Assembly (NCBI RefSeq): GCF_000271405.2
Contig: NC_018081.1
Location: 2,735,478 to 2,799,477, forward strand
Length of the DNA stretch: 64,000 nt
From: Enterococcus hirae ATCC 9790
GTDB lineage: Bacteria; Bacillota; Bacilli; Lactobacillales; Enterococcaceae
Direction: 5' to 3'
A model generated the notes under the pieces. The model ran no database searches. It saw nothing but the letters and a program-made list of their open reading frames with translations, and was not told the DNA's origin. The position numbers and the translations under genes are program-made. Each line of letters starts with the position of its first letter. The stretch's first letter is position 1. Positions 56,365 to 64,000 of the stretch are shown piece by piece.

Positions 56365-56648
56365 TGTTTTATCCATTTAACCAATTATTCCCCTAATCTT
56401 CTCACTAGCCGAAAAAAATCTAAGGAAAAATAGGCGTCACACTTTTTCTTCTATTCATCGGAGCAGTCTCTTGCTGATACGAACGCTTGTGGATAGAACA
56501 CGCCCATCCTGGTCACTTCAAGAAGACTTCTTACGAACGAAGCCTGATCCATTAAGCCATAAAAAAAGCAGCTCTAAAGCACCAAGAGAAGATTTTCTAA
56601 AAAATCCTCTCTTGGTTGCTCAGAGCTGAACGCTTCTTTCATGATCTT
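56365..56648. other. Intergenic region between convergent genes
   Basis: About 285 bp with no supported gene. The only clear structure is the terminator at 56562-56632. Confidence 0.4.
56562..56632 (-). terminator. Terminator of the ykuJ gene
   Basis: Long stem on the minus strand: CAGCTCT..CCAAGAGA.GATTTT pairs with AAAATC.TCTCTTGG..AGAGCTG and is followed by CTTTTTTTATGG. Confidence 0.9.
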
Positions 56649-56879
56649 TTATTGGATCAAGTCATAAATTTCCATTGCAACGATATCGATATTGTCAAAT
56701 TCATATTGTTGATGTGAATCTGTTTCAGTTAATTCAAATGTTTCAGTTGCTTTGTCATAAGTAACTGTACATTTTTCAACGCCCTCTTTTTCAAAACGAC
56801 GGACTTGCAGTTCATTATCTGCTGATTCGACCATTGCCTCCAGTCGTTTAATGATTGCAACTAATTGTGAATGTGCCAT
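56649..56879 (-). CDS. ykuJ: YkuJ family (DUF1797) protein
   Basis: 76 residues, acidic, of the YkuJ family; function unknown. MAHSQLVAIIKRLEAMVESADNE begins it and VAMEIYDLIQ ends it. The start is the ATG at 56879: AAGGAGG lies 8 nt upstream. The binding site is part of the dyad GGAGG-A-CCTCC. The frame extending 24 codons further up has no signal. Probably monocistronic or read through from the dehydrogenase gene 86 nt upstream. Confidence 0.85.
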   Translation of the reverse strand: MAHSQLVAIIKRLEAMVESADNELQVRRFEKEGVEKCTVTYDKATETFELTETDSHQQYEFDNIDIVAMEIYDLIQ

Positions 56880-56965
56880 CGGAGGTCCTCCTTTTCTTAT
56901 TTCTGTTATATTGTAACAAAAGCACAGACGACTTGCATTGATTTTCTCCAAAAAAAGCGAGTTTT

Positions 56966-57853
56966 TTAAGATTTTTTTTCTGGGTTCTTTCCTTCAGGCC
57001 ACCAAAGCTTAATCAATGCTTGAGTACCGTCATTTTCAAATCCCTGATCTGCTAATTGTTCATATAATTTTAAAGCTTGCGTTGTCGCTGGTAACTTCAA
57101 TGCCATTTTATCTGCTTCATCTAACGCAATTTTCAAATCTTTAATAAAATGTTTAACAAAAAATCCTGGCGTATAATCCTCTTTTAAAATACGAGGAGCA
57201 TAATTACTTAATGACCAGTTTGCAGCACTGCCTCCTGAGACTGTTTCAATGACTTTTTCAAAGTCAAGTCCTGCTTTTGAAGCATAAGCAAGTAACTCGG
57301 TCATGCCTGTCATAGTCCCTGCAATCATGATTTGATTTGCCATTTTCGCATGTTGGCCTTTTCCTGCTGTCCCATGTAAAGTAAAAGTAGATCCCATCAC
57401 TTGAAACAAAGGTAAAACTTTTTCATAGACACTTTTTTCACCACCAACCATGATTGTCAAAGTGGCATTCTTCGCACCCAGATCTCCACCTGAAACTGGT
57501 GCATCTAAAGCAGCTGCACCTTTTTCTGTGGCTGTTTTTGCAATTTTTTCTGCAAGCGTTGGGGTACTAGTTGTTAGATCAACCAAAATTCGATCTTGGA
57601 CATCCGTTGCAAAGATCCCATTTTCGCCATAGTAAATTTCTTCTACATCTTGGGGATAACCAACCATCGAAAAGATGATCTCACTATTTTTAGTGACATC
57701 TTTAGGTGTTTCAGCCCAAATGGCTCCTTTTTTGACTAGCTCATCCGTTTTTGCTTTTGTTCGATTATAGACAGTTACTTCATGTCCTGCGTTCATAAGA
57801 TGCTCAGTGATTGCGCGTCCCATGACTCCTGTCCCGATAAAACCTAATTTCAT
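56966..57853 (-). CDS. NAD(P)-dependent hydroxyacid dehydrogenase, 3-hydroxyisobutyrate dehydrogenase family
   Basis: 295 residues. The Rossmann motif GFIGTGVMGRAITEHL, substrate loop DAPVSGGDLGAKNATL, and catalytic Lys in GKGQHAKMANQI are intact; the C-terminal helical domain follows. The family covers 3-hydroxyisobutyrate, tartronate-semialdehyde and glyoxylate reductases; the substrate here is not evident and no catabolic partners are adjacent. AGGAGG precedes the ATG. Confidence 0.88.
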   Translation of the reverse strand: MKLGFIGTGVMGRAITEHLMNAGHEVTVYNRTKAKTDELVKKGAIWAETPKDVTKNSEIIFSMVGYPQDVEEIYYGENGIFATDVQDRILVDLTTSTPTLAEKIAKTATEKGAAALDAPVSGGDLGAKNATLTIMVGGEKSVYEKVLPLFQVMGSTFTLHGTAGKGQHAKMANQIMIAGTMTGMTELLAYASKAGLDFEKVIETVSGGSAANWSLSNYAPRILKEDYTPGFFVKHFIKDLKIALDEADKMALKLPATTQALKLYEQLADQGFENDGTQALIKLWWPEGKNPEKKS

Positions 57854-57942
57854 ATTCGTGACCTCCTAAAAATCAAAAAATCTTTGTCTCTATGCTAAGT
57901 ATACGCCAGAAACAAAGATTTTTTTAGGATAAATACCTAAAT

Positions 57943-59166
57943 TTATCGTTTAAATGAATTTAATTTGATTTTTATTCTTTCGATGGATGCCTCTTCTTCT
58001 TTTCGTTGCATTTCTTTTTCATGATAGATAATCATATCTTCATAAAATTCAATCATCGCTTCTCCAAAGTGCGTAGAGGAAATATCATATAATTTTGATT
58101 CCAATACTTTTTGGTCACGAGGGACTTCACTTTTTATATAATCAATAAGTGCTGGTGCGAAATCCTCATCGGTTTCAAATGTTTTCCCAAGGGAGGGATG
58201 ATCAAACAAACGATTAAGATAAGCATTTCCCTCAATTACACAAGGTGTCCCTGAAGCCATTGCTTCCGTATAAGTTAAACCTTGTGTTTCTGAAGTTGAG
58301 GCACTAACAAAGTAATCAGCTGCTTTATAATACAATGCCACATCTTCGTTATCGACTTCTCCAGTAAATTGGACAAATTCATCCAATGCTAGTTCGTTGA
58401 TTAGCTCTTGCAACTCTTCAAGGTAAGGCCCTTTGCCAACGATCACCATTCGTGCATTGGGATATGCTTTTAGAACTTGGGGAAACCCCTGGACCAATGC
58501 TTGAATATTTTTTTCATAAGAGATACGACTTAAAGATAAGATCATTAACTCATCATCTTTGATATTCAGCGATCCTCTGATTTCTTTGATAGCTTTTTGC
58601 GTGATTCCTTCCCTTTTAAATTTCTCAATATCGATCCCTGTAGGAATCACTCGAAGTGGTGCGACAACACCATAACTTCTTAATGTATCAATTACTCGTT
58701 CACTGGGACAGACAACTCCTGTTGTATGGTTAACAAATAAGCGGGAGAGATATCTGACATGAGATTGACGTATCACTTTGCCTTTAGCAATATAGTGTAG
58801 ATAATCTTCATACATCGTATGATACGTATGGATCAATGGTATTTTCAGCTTTTTAGCAACCATTTTACCTAAAATCCCTGCACCAAATTCTGTATGAGTA
58901 TGAATCAGTTCTAATTCAAGTTCCTTCGCTACTAAATAAGCGTACCACATACCTCGTACCACTATTCGCCGATCTTTAAAGGAAACGAATGGAACACTCG
59001 GCATACGAATGACATCTTTTTCTATTTTATCAGCATTTGGATCGGTTGTCGTAAAAATATAGACTTCATGTCCATGTTTTTCTAGTTCATTTTTTAAGGT
59101 TTTGATCGATGTAGCAACTCCGCTTACCTGCGGAAAATAGGTATCGGTAAAAAAGCCAATTTTCAT
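57943..59166 (-). CDS. bgsB: 1,2-diacylglycerol 3-glucosyltransferase, BgsB-like
   Basis: GT4-family glycosyltransferase, 407 residues, GT-B fold, membrane-associated. MKIGFFTDTYFPQVSGVATSI at the start, HTHTEFG, the donor-site SRISYEKNIQALV, and EX7E motif SETQGLTYTEAM are typical of enzymes that add glucose to diacylglycerol. The order bgsA-bgsB, next to the fab region, agrees with E. faecalis EF2891-EF2890, in which BgsB makes monoglucosyl-DAG and BgsA diglucosyl-DAG, the anchor of lipoteichoic acid. A basic C-terminal tail (RKEEEASIERIKIKLNSFKR) may touch the membrane. 17 nt after bgsA. Confidence 0.88.
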   Translation of the reverse strand: MKIGFFTDTYFPQVSGVATSIKTLKNELEKHGHEVYIFTTTDPNADKIEKDVIRMPSVPFVSFKDRRIVVRGMWYAYLVAKELELELIHTHTEFGAGILGKMVAKKLKIPLIHTYHTMYEDYLHYIAKGKVIRQSHVRYLSRLFVNHTTGVVCPSERVIDTLRSYGVVAPLRVIPTGIDIEKFKREGITQKAIKEIRGSLNIKDDELMILSLSRISYEKNIQALVQGFPQVLKAYPNARMVIVGKGPYLEELQELINELALDEFVQFTGEVDNEDVALYYKAADYFVSASTSETQGLTYTEAMASGTPCVIEGNAYLNRLFDHPSLGKTFETDEDFAPALIDYIKSEVPRDQKVLESKLYDISSTHFGEAMIEFYEDMIIYHEKEMQRKEEEASIERIKIKLNSFKR

Positions 59167-59183
59167 GATTTTTTGCCTCCAAA

Positions 59184-60227
59184 CTACCCTTTATTATTTT
59201 GTCTTTCATTTATGGAAGAATCTGCTTCTTCTAACACTTGTGTATACACCAATTTCAGTTGCTCACCAATTTTCTCAATACTTCGTGCTTGGGCAGTCTG
59301 ATATCCAGCTGCCACTAGACTAGGAACTTCTTCTTCCACGATCTTTTTGATCAATACGGTAAATTCTTCATTAGAGCGACCCATGTAACAATTTTTTTTA
59401 TCTTCTAACCAGCCATCATAGACTGGAATGTCTCGTACAAGAACATTTTGCTTACTTGCTAGTGCCTCTAATACTACAATTCCTTCTGTTTCTTCATAAG
59501 ATGGGAAGAAAAAAAGGTCAGCGCCTGAGTATGCACCCTCAATAATTTCTCCCCGAATATATCCTGGAAAGATCACATTATCTGGGTGTTCTTCTTTCAC
59601 AATCTGTCGGATATTTTTTGGGATCGAATACATAGGTACATGTCCAAACCAAATAAATGTATATTCTGGGAGTTTTTTTGCAATTTCTACAAAATCAATG
59701 ATCCCTTTACGAGCAAAAAAAAGGCCAACACAGATAATCACTTTCTGATCTGGTGATAATTTGAAATAGTCGCGAAATTTTTGTTCTTTGATTGGATCTG
59801 GTTGATATTTTTTTAGATCAATCCCATTTGATATCGATTGGATCGGTAAATCTATGCCGTAACTTTCCAGTAATCGTTTAGAATATGGCGTAGGTGTGAT
59901 GAGATAATCCGCCTTTTGATATAATCCCACTAAATATTTTTTTACTAATGGCGATAATTGATTAGAGCCAATAAATGAGTTACGAAAATCTTCCTCTGTT
60001 GAGTGAGCATGATAGACGATCTTCTTGCCGTCTTTTCTTGCTTTATTGACCATATTGTGACTATTGATACCATATGTATTGATGTGTAAGATATCATAGT
60101 CATCTTTACTATCTAGCGTGTAGGGAATCCCCATTTCTTTTAGAGCACGTTTTTGGTGGTCAAGCGCTCGTCCAATACCAGATTTCGCAAGTATTTTTTC
60201 ACTTTCAAAATATAATAATACCTTCAC
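59184..60227 (-). CDS. bgsA: Diglucosyl-diacylglycerol synthase, BgsA-like
   Basis: GT4-family glycosyltransferase, 347 residues. KVLLYFESEKILAKSGIGRAL at the start, ILHINTYGINS, YHAHSTEEDFRNSF, donor-site LFFARKGIIDFV, and EX7E motif EETEGIVVLEAL. In E. faecalis BgsA adds the second glucose to monoglucosyl-DAG; mutants are impaired in biofilm and adherence. The start is GTG at 60227, 7 nt after GGAGG; the longer frame upstream has no signal. First gene of bgsA-bgsB. Confidence 0.88.
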   Translation of the reverse strand: MKVLLYFESEKILAKSGIGRALDHQKRALKEMGIPYTLDSKDDYDILHINTYGINSHNMVNKARKDGKKIVYHAHSTEEDFRNSFIGSNQLSPLVKKYLVGLYQKADYLITPTPYSKRLLESYGIDLPIQSISNGIDLKKYQPDPIKEQKFRDYFKLSPDQKVIICVGLFFARKGIIDFVEIAKKLPEYTFIWFGHVPMYSIPKNIRQIVKEEHPDNVIFPGYIRGEIIEGAYSGADLFFFPSYEETEGIVVLEALASKQNVLVRDIPVYDGWLEDKKNCYMGRSNEEFTVLIKKIVEEEVPSLVAAGYQTAQARSIEKIGEQLKLVYTQVLEEADSSINERQNNKG

Positions 60228-60250
60228 CTTACGTCCTCCTTCATTTATAT

Positions 60251-60256
60251 AGTATA
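60251..60256 (-). promoter_or_regulatory. -10 of the bgsA-bgsB promoter
   Basis: TATACT preceded by TGT (extended -10) on the minus strand, 25 bp upstream of GTG. The -35 is unclear (AGTGAC at 16 bp). Confidence 0.5.
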
Positions 60257-60344
60257 ACATAGCGCTGAACCTGTCACTCAAACTTAAGCCCTATTTTAAA
60301 ATAACTCTATTTTTCATTCCTTATTTTTACCTATATGTAAAAAT

Positions 60345-60391
60345 CCCATTGTAAAAAGCTGATACAGCTACTATCGCTGTACCAGCTTTTA
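60345..60391 (-). terminator. Terminator of ptsHI
   Basis: Stem AAAAGCTGGTACAGC / GCTGTATCAGCTTTTT with one G-T pair and a 7-nt loop; the 3' arm ends in the T run. It lies about 10 nt after the ptsI stop. Confidence 0.92.
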
Positions 60392-60400
60392 CTCGTATTA

Positions 60401-62128
60401 TTATTTTACGTATTCATTTACAAGTTCAACGACTTCTTCCATCGTGTCACATTCTTTCAAAGCACGATCAGCAAGTTCTGCCATCTTCGTTGTATCTAAA
60501 CGTTTCATTAAACTACGTGTTTTCAAGATTGATGTTGCACTCATTGAGAATTCATCTAATCCCATACCTACAAGTAGCGGAACTGCGGTTTGATCCCCAG
60601 CCATTTCGCCACACATACCAGCCCATTTACCTTCAGCATGCGCTGCATCGATCACGTTTTTAATCAAACGTAGGATTGATGGGTTGTAAGGTTGATACAA
60701 GTATGAAACACGTTCGTTCATACGGTCAGCTGCCATAGTGTATTGGATCAAGTCATTCGTTCCTACTGAGAAGAAGTCAACTTCCTTAGCAAACTTGTCA
60801 GCTAAGACAGCTGCTGCTGGAATTTCGATCATGATGCCGACTTGGATCGTATCAGATACTTCCACGCCTTCATTCAATAATTTTTGTTTTTCGTCTTCAA
60901 AGATTGCTTTTGCAGCACGGAATTCTTTAAGAGTCGCTACCATTGGGAACATGATACGTAAGTTTCCATGAACAGATGCACGTAATAATGCGCGCATTTG
61001 CGTACGGAACATTTCGTCACCTTGTTCTGACAAGCTGATTCGTAATGCACGATAGCCTAAGAATGGGTTCATTTCATGAGGCAATTGTAAGTAAGGTAAT
61101 TCTTTATCGCCACCGATATCCATCGTACGCACGACAACCGGTTTACCTTCCATACCTTCAAGAACTGCTTTATATGCTTCATATTGGTCATCTTCAGTTG
61201 GGAAATCAGGAGAATCCATGTACAAGAATTCTGTACGGTAAAGACCAACCGCTTCCCCGCCGTTATTATGAACACCAACTAAATCTTTTGGTGTACCAAT
61301 ATTTGCTGCTAATTCAAAATGTTTGCCATCAGCAGTAACAGTTTCAGCATTTTTTAATTTTTCCCATTCTGCTTTTTGAGCAGCGTATTCAGCACCGATT
61401 TTTTCAAATTCAGCTTTTTGTTCAGCTGTAGGATCAACGATTACATCGCCTTCAATCCCGTTAACAGCTAACATGTCGCCTTCTTTGACTTTAGCAGTGA
61501 TTTCTTTTGTACCTACGATCGCTGGGATTTCTAAAGAACGTGCCATGATCGCTGAGTGTGAAGTACGTCCGCCGATGTCAGTTACAAACGCTTTAACAAA
61601 ATTGCGATCTAATTGAGCAGTATCACTTGGTGTCAAATCATGAGCAACAACAACTACTTCTTCGTTAATCATTGATGGATTTGGTAATGTCACACCTAGT
61701 AAATGCGCTAAAATACGTTTCGCAACGTCGCGGATATCAGCCGCACGTTCTTGCATATAAGCGTTGTCTTCCATAGCTTCGAACATACTGATATACATAT
61801 CAGTTACTTCTTTTAATGCTGATTCAGCGTTTACGCTGTTATCATTAATGTTTTGTTTAATTTGACCAACCATTTCTGGATCAGACAGAACCATCAAGTG
61901 TGCGTCAAATACTTGCGCTTCTGCTTCACCTAAGCTTTGCGCTGCTTTTTCACGAATTTGTTGCAATTCTTCAGTAGATTTTGCTAAAGCATCATCTAAA
62001 CGAGATGCTTCAGCTGCTGTATCTTCTACTGTTGTCTTACTGAATGTTAAATCCGGTTGAACTAGCAGGTAAGCTTTTGCAACGGCAACGCCGTCACTAG
62101 CGGCAATCCCTTTTAGCATTTCAACCAT
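60401..62128 (-). CDS. ptsI: PTS enzyme I (phosphoenolpyruvate-protein phosphotransferase)
   Basis: Passes phosphate from PEP to HPr, the first step of sugar uptake by the PTS. 575 residues. Active-site His189 in [22 protein letters not shown] and [14 protein letters not shown], and Cys in GMCGEMAGD. The start is the ATG at 62128, which overlaps the ptsH stop (TAATG), so both are coupled; AGGA lies 11 nt upstream. Terminator directly downstream. Confidence 0.97.
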   Translation of the reverse strand: MVEMLKGIAASDGVAVAKAYLLVQPDLTFSKTTVEDTAAEASRLDDALAKSTEELQQIREKAAQSLGEAEAQVFDAHLMVLSDPEMVGQIKQNINDNSVNAESALKEVTDMYISMFEAMEDNAYMQERAADIRDVAKRILAHLLGVTLPNPSMINEEVVVVAHDLTPSDTAQLDRNFVKAFVTDIGGRTSHSAIMARSLEIPAIVGTKEITAKVKEGDMLAVNGIEGDVIVDPTAEQKAEFEKIGAEYAAQKAEWEKLKNAETVTADGKHFELAANIGTPKDLVGVHNNGGEAVGLYRTEFLYMDSPDFPTEDDQYEAYKAVLEGMEGKPVVVRTMDIGGDKELPYLQLPHEMNPFLGYRALRISLSEQGDEMFRTQMRALLRASVHGNLRIMFPMVATLKEFRAAKAIFEDEKQKLLNEGVEVSDTIQVGIMIEIPAAAVLADKFAKEVDFFSVGTNDLIQYTMAADRMNERVSYLYQPYNPSILRLIKNVIDAAHAEGKWAGMCGEMAGDQTAVPLLVGMGLDEFSMSATSILKTRSLMKRLDTTKMAELADRALKECDTMEEVVELVNEYVK

Positions 62129-62394
62129 TATTCAGATAATCCTTCTTTCTTCATTGTATCAACGATAGCTGCCATTGCGTCTGCTTCGTCAGCACCTTCA
62201 GCTGTGATTGTAACGTCAGAACCTTGACCCACACCTAAAGACATAACGCCCATGATAGATTTCAAGTTTACTGATTTACCTTTATACTCTAAGTTTACAT
62301 CAGAGTTAAATTTGCTTGCTGTTTGTACTAATAATGTAGCTGGACGTGCGTGGATTCCAGTTTCTGCTACTACGTGAAATTCTTTCTTTTCCAT
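62128..62394 (-). CDS. ptsH: Phosphocarrier protein HPr
   Basis: 88 residues. His15 in [11 protein letters not shown] accepts phosphate from enzyme I. Ser46 in [12 protein letters not shown] is the site phosphorylated by HPr kinase; HPr-Ser-P is the co-factor of CcpA. First gene of ptsHI, GGAGA before the ATG. Confidence 0.98.
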   Translation of the reverse strand: MEKKEFHVVAETGIHARPATLLVQTASKFNSDVNLEYKGKSVNLKSIMGVMSLGVGQGSDVTITAEGADEADAMAAIVDTMKKEGLSE

Positions 62395-62466
62395 ATTAAT
62401 CGGTCTCCTTTAAGTGAGTGTTGTTTTTATGTGAGGGTTTTCTTTTTTAGCAGTTTACTAAGAACA

Positions 62467-62495
62467 CTAATAAGTAGTACCCTTTCATTTGTAAA
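62467..62495 (-). promoter_or_regulatory. Promoter of ptsHI
   Basis: Minus-strand TTTACA (62490-62495), 17-bp spacer, TATTAG (62467-62472), leaving a leader of about 65 nt. Confidence 0.6.
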
Positions 62496-62775
62496 GATTA
62501 CCATTTTTTCCCGATAGATACAACAGTTTTCATTTAAATTCAACTAAAAGTGTGGAAAATAATTAGCACTACTTTTAAAAATATGAATACATAGGATAAC
62601 AACCGTATTCATTCTACCTCACTTCTTTTTTTAGTTGCTTTGATTCTCTTTACTGATCCCTCAGTAAAGAAGCAAACAAAACTAGACTCTGCCAAGCGAA
62701 ATATCTCCTTCTATTTATCACTTTTATCGAAGAACGACTTATTCATTTCTTCATTTATTTTGAAAAACTAAATAC

Positions 62776-62830
62776 TTGCACGCGTCCTAAAATTTAGTAT
62801 AATTATAGCCAAAGGTCAATAATGGTCAAT
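62776..62830 (+). promoter_or_regulatory. clpE promoter with CtsR operator
   Basis: Promoter TTGCAC (62776-62781), 16-bp spacer, TATAAT (62798-62803). Immediately downstream lies AGGTCAATAATGGTCAAT (62813-62830), a direct repeat of GGTCAA close to the CtsR consensus (GGTCAAA-n3-GGTCAAA). So clpE is expected to be repressed by CtsR and released on heat stress. Confidence 0.88.
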
Positions 62831-62947
62831 AACATTTTTTACCTTTTCAACTTTTGAGTAAATGAGGGTTATTCTTTTACCTTCGTAGTCACGCGTTGTA
62901 AAATAGAATGGAAACATGTGAATCATGTGAAAGGACGTGAATCATTT

Positions 62948-64000
62948 ATGCTTTGTCAAAATTGTGGGAAAAATGAAGCAACGATCCACTTATATGCAAC
63001 AGTAAACGGACAGAGAACGCAACTTGATTACTGCCAAAGTTGCTATCAAAAAATTAAAAATCAACAAAATGGAGGTCTGACTAGTATGGCTCAAAATGAT
63101 CCTTTTGGTTTTGGCAGCTTGGACGACTTATTCCGCTCCATGTCCCGCCAAATGCAACAGCAAGGAAACTATGAACAAACTCCTCCAACCCAATTCGGTG
63201 GTAACAACAACTTTAACGGCGGTCAACCACCGCAACAAGGAAATTCCGAAGGTCTTTTAGGAGAATACGGAATCAACATCACCGAACAAGCTCGTCAAGG
63301 TGACATTGATCCTGTGATCGGCCGTGATGATGAAATCAAACGTGTGATCGAGATTTTAAACCGTCGAACAAAAAACAATCCGGTATTAATCGGTGAGCCT
63401 GGTGTTGGTAAAACTGCCGTAGTTGAAGGACTTGCACAAAAAATCGTAGATGGCGATGTGCCGCAAAAATTAATGGATAAAGAAGTGATTCGTTTAGATG
63501 TGGTTTCTTTGGTTCAAGGAACTGGTATCCGTGGACAATTTGAAGAACGGATGCAAAAATTGATCGAAGAAATTAAGCAGGCTGAAAATGTCATATTATT
63601 CATTGATGAAGTCCATGAAATTGTCGGTGCTGGTTCTGCTGGTGACGGGAACATGGATGCGGGAAATATTTTAAAACCAGCTCTAGCTCGTGGCGAACTA
63701 CAAATGGTTGGTGCCACTACATTAAATGAATACCGCATCATCGAGAAAGATGCAGCTTTAGAAAGACGGATGCAACCGGTTCGGGTCGTTGAACCTTCTG
63801 TTGAGGAAACAATCAGTATCTTAAAAGGATTGCAAAAACGCTACGAAGACTACCATCACGTCAAATATACCGATGAAGCAATCGAAGCTGCAGCTATTCT
63901 CTCAAATCGTTATGTTCAAGATCGTTTCTTACCAGATAAAGCGATTGACTTGCTTGATGAAACTGGCTCAAAGAAAAACTTAACGATTCAAATCGTTGAT
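62948..64000 (+). CDS. clpE: ATP-dependent Clp protease ATPase subunit ClpE (3' end outside the window)
   Basis: Hsp100 unfoldase partner of ClpP; 351 residues are seen and the rest is cut by the window edge. The N-terminal zinc finger (CQNCG...CQSC) distinguishes ClpE from ClpC. A Gln/Asn/Gly-rich linker follows, then AAA domain 1 with [20 protein letters not shown], Walker A GEPGVGKT, Walker [11 protein letters not shown] and sensor/arginine region ALERRMQPV. Start ATG at 62948 with AAAGGA 12 nt upstream. Its gene is divergent from ptsHI, and the CtsR box shows stress control. Confidence 0.95.
   Translation, partial: MLCQNCGKNEATIHLYATVNGQRTQLDYCQSCYQKIKNQQNGGLTSMAQNDPFGFGSLDDLFRSMSRQMQQQGNYEQTPPTQFGGNNNFNGGQPPQQGNSEGLLGEYGINITEQARQGDIDPVIGRDDEIKRVIEILNRRTKNNPVLIGEPGVGKTAVVEGLAQKIVDGDVPQKLMDKEVIRLDVVSLVQGTGIRGQFEERMQKLIEEIKQAENVILFIDEVHEIVGAGSAGDGNMDAGNILKPALARGELQMVGATTLNEYRIIEKDAALERRMQPVRVVEPSVEETISILKGLQKRYEDYHHVKYTDEAIEAAAILSNRYVQDRFLPDKAIDLLDETGSKKNLTIQIVD

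Overview
The window looks like chromosomal DNA of a low-GC Gram-positive coccus, most probably Enterococcus, and within it the E. faecium/durans/hirae side rather than E. faecalis. Clues are the 16S gene, an EtaRS/LisRK-type two-component system next to gnd, an adjacent pfkA-pyk pair, a FabT-headed fatty-acid cluster, a bgsA-bgsB glycolipid pair and ptsHI beside clpE. Species cannot be fixed by eye. Almost all genes lie on the minus strand.

Layout: 1-2.0 kb, 16S rRNA on the minus strand with its leader and three stacked promoters. 2.2-7.1 kb: a two-component system, gnd and the yceD-rpmF pair. 7.5-15.1 kb: a LysR regulator, then pfkA-pyk and dnaE. 15.3-24.4 kb: a small membrane protein, an MdtG/PmrA-like exporter, a purine permease with PurR-like boxes, a HAD phosphatase, a class B penicillin-binding protein, an RpiR-type regulator and an unknown basic protein. 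24.7-32.3 kb: thrS with a threonine T-box, a 59-codon tautomerase, a P1B ATPase, helD and an orphan. 32.6-39.4 kb: yebC, tmcAL and the operon yqeG-yqeH-yhbY-nadD-yqeK-rsfS-methyltransferase (ribosome assembly, NAD synthesis). 39.7-42.0 kb: a polar amino-acid ABC transporter. 42-46.4 kb: an accessory island with one secreted leucine-rich-repeat protein and short repeats. 46.4-55.1 kb: the type II fatty-acid synthesis cluster fabT-fabH-acpP / fabD-fabG-fabF-accB-fabZ-accC-accD-accA. 55.3-60.2 kb: a GIY-YIG protein, YkuJ, a dehydrogenase and the two glucosyltransferases that make glycolipid anchors. 60.4-64 kb: ptsHI and, divergently, clpE (cut by the window end).

The genes are mostly core: central carbon flow (gnd, pfkA, pyk, ptsHI), membrane lipid supply (fab/acc feeding bgsA/bgsB), translation and ribosome maturation, and stress proteolysis. 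The plainly accessory part is the LRR-protein island.

The most striking pattern is that six genes (pyk, the 23.6-kb orphan, yhbY, accD, accC, fabH) are each broken by the lack of one A in an A-run of the coding strand; adding one A restores a full-length protein every time. Several of these are expected to be essential, so read-level undercalling is the simplest explanation. Other points of interest are an apparent ATA start codon in rsfS, the absence of fabK from the fab cluster with a hairpin in its usual place, FabT-like sites also in front of the divergent GIY-YIG gene, and a recurring asymmetric terminator with a CTGGGACA left arm. I found no CRISPR array, prophage, intact transposase or tRNA gene, and no convincing undescribed multi-gene system.
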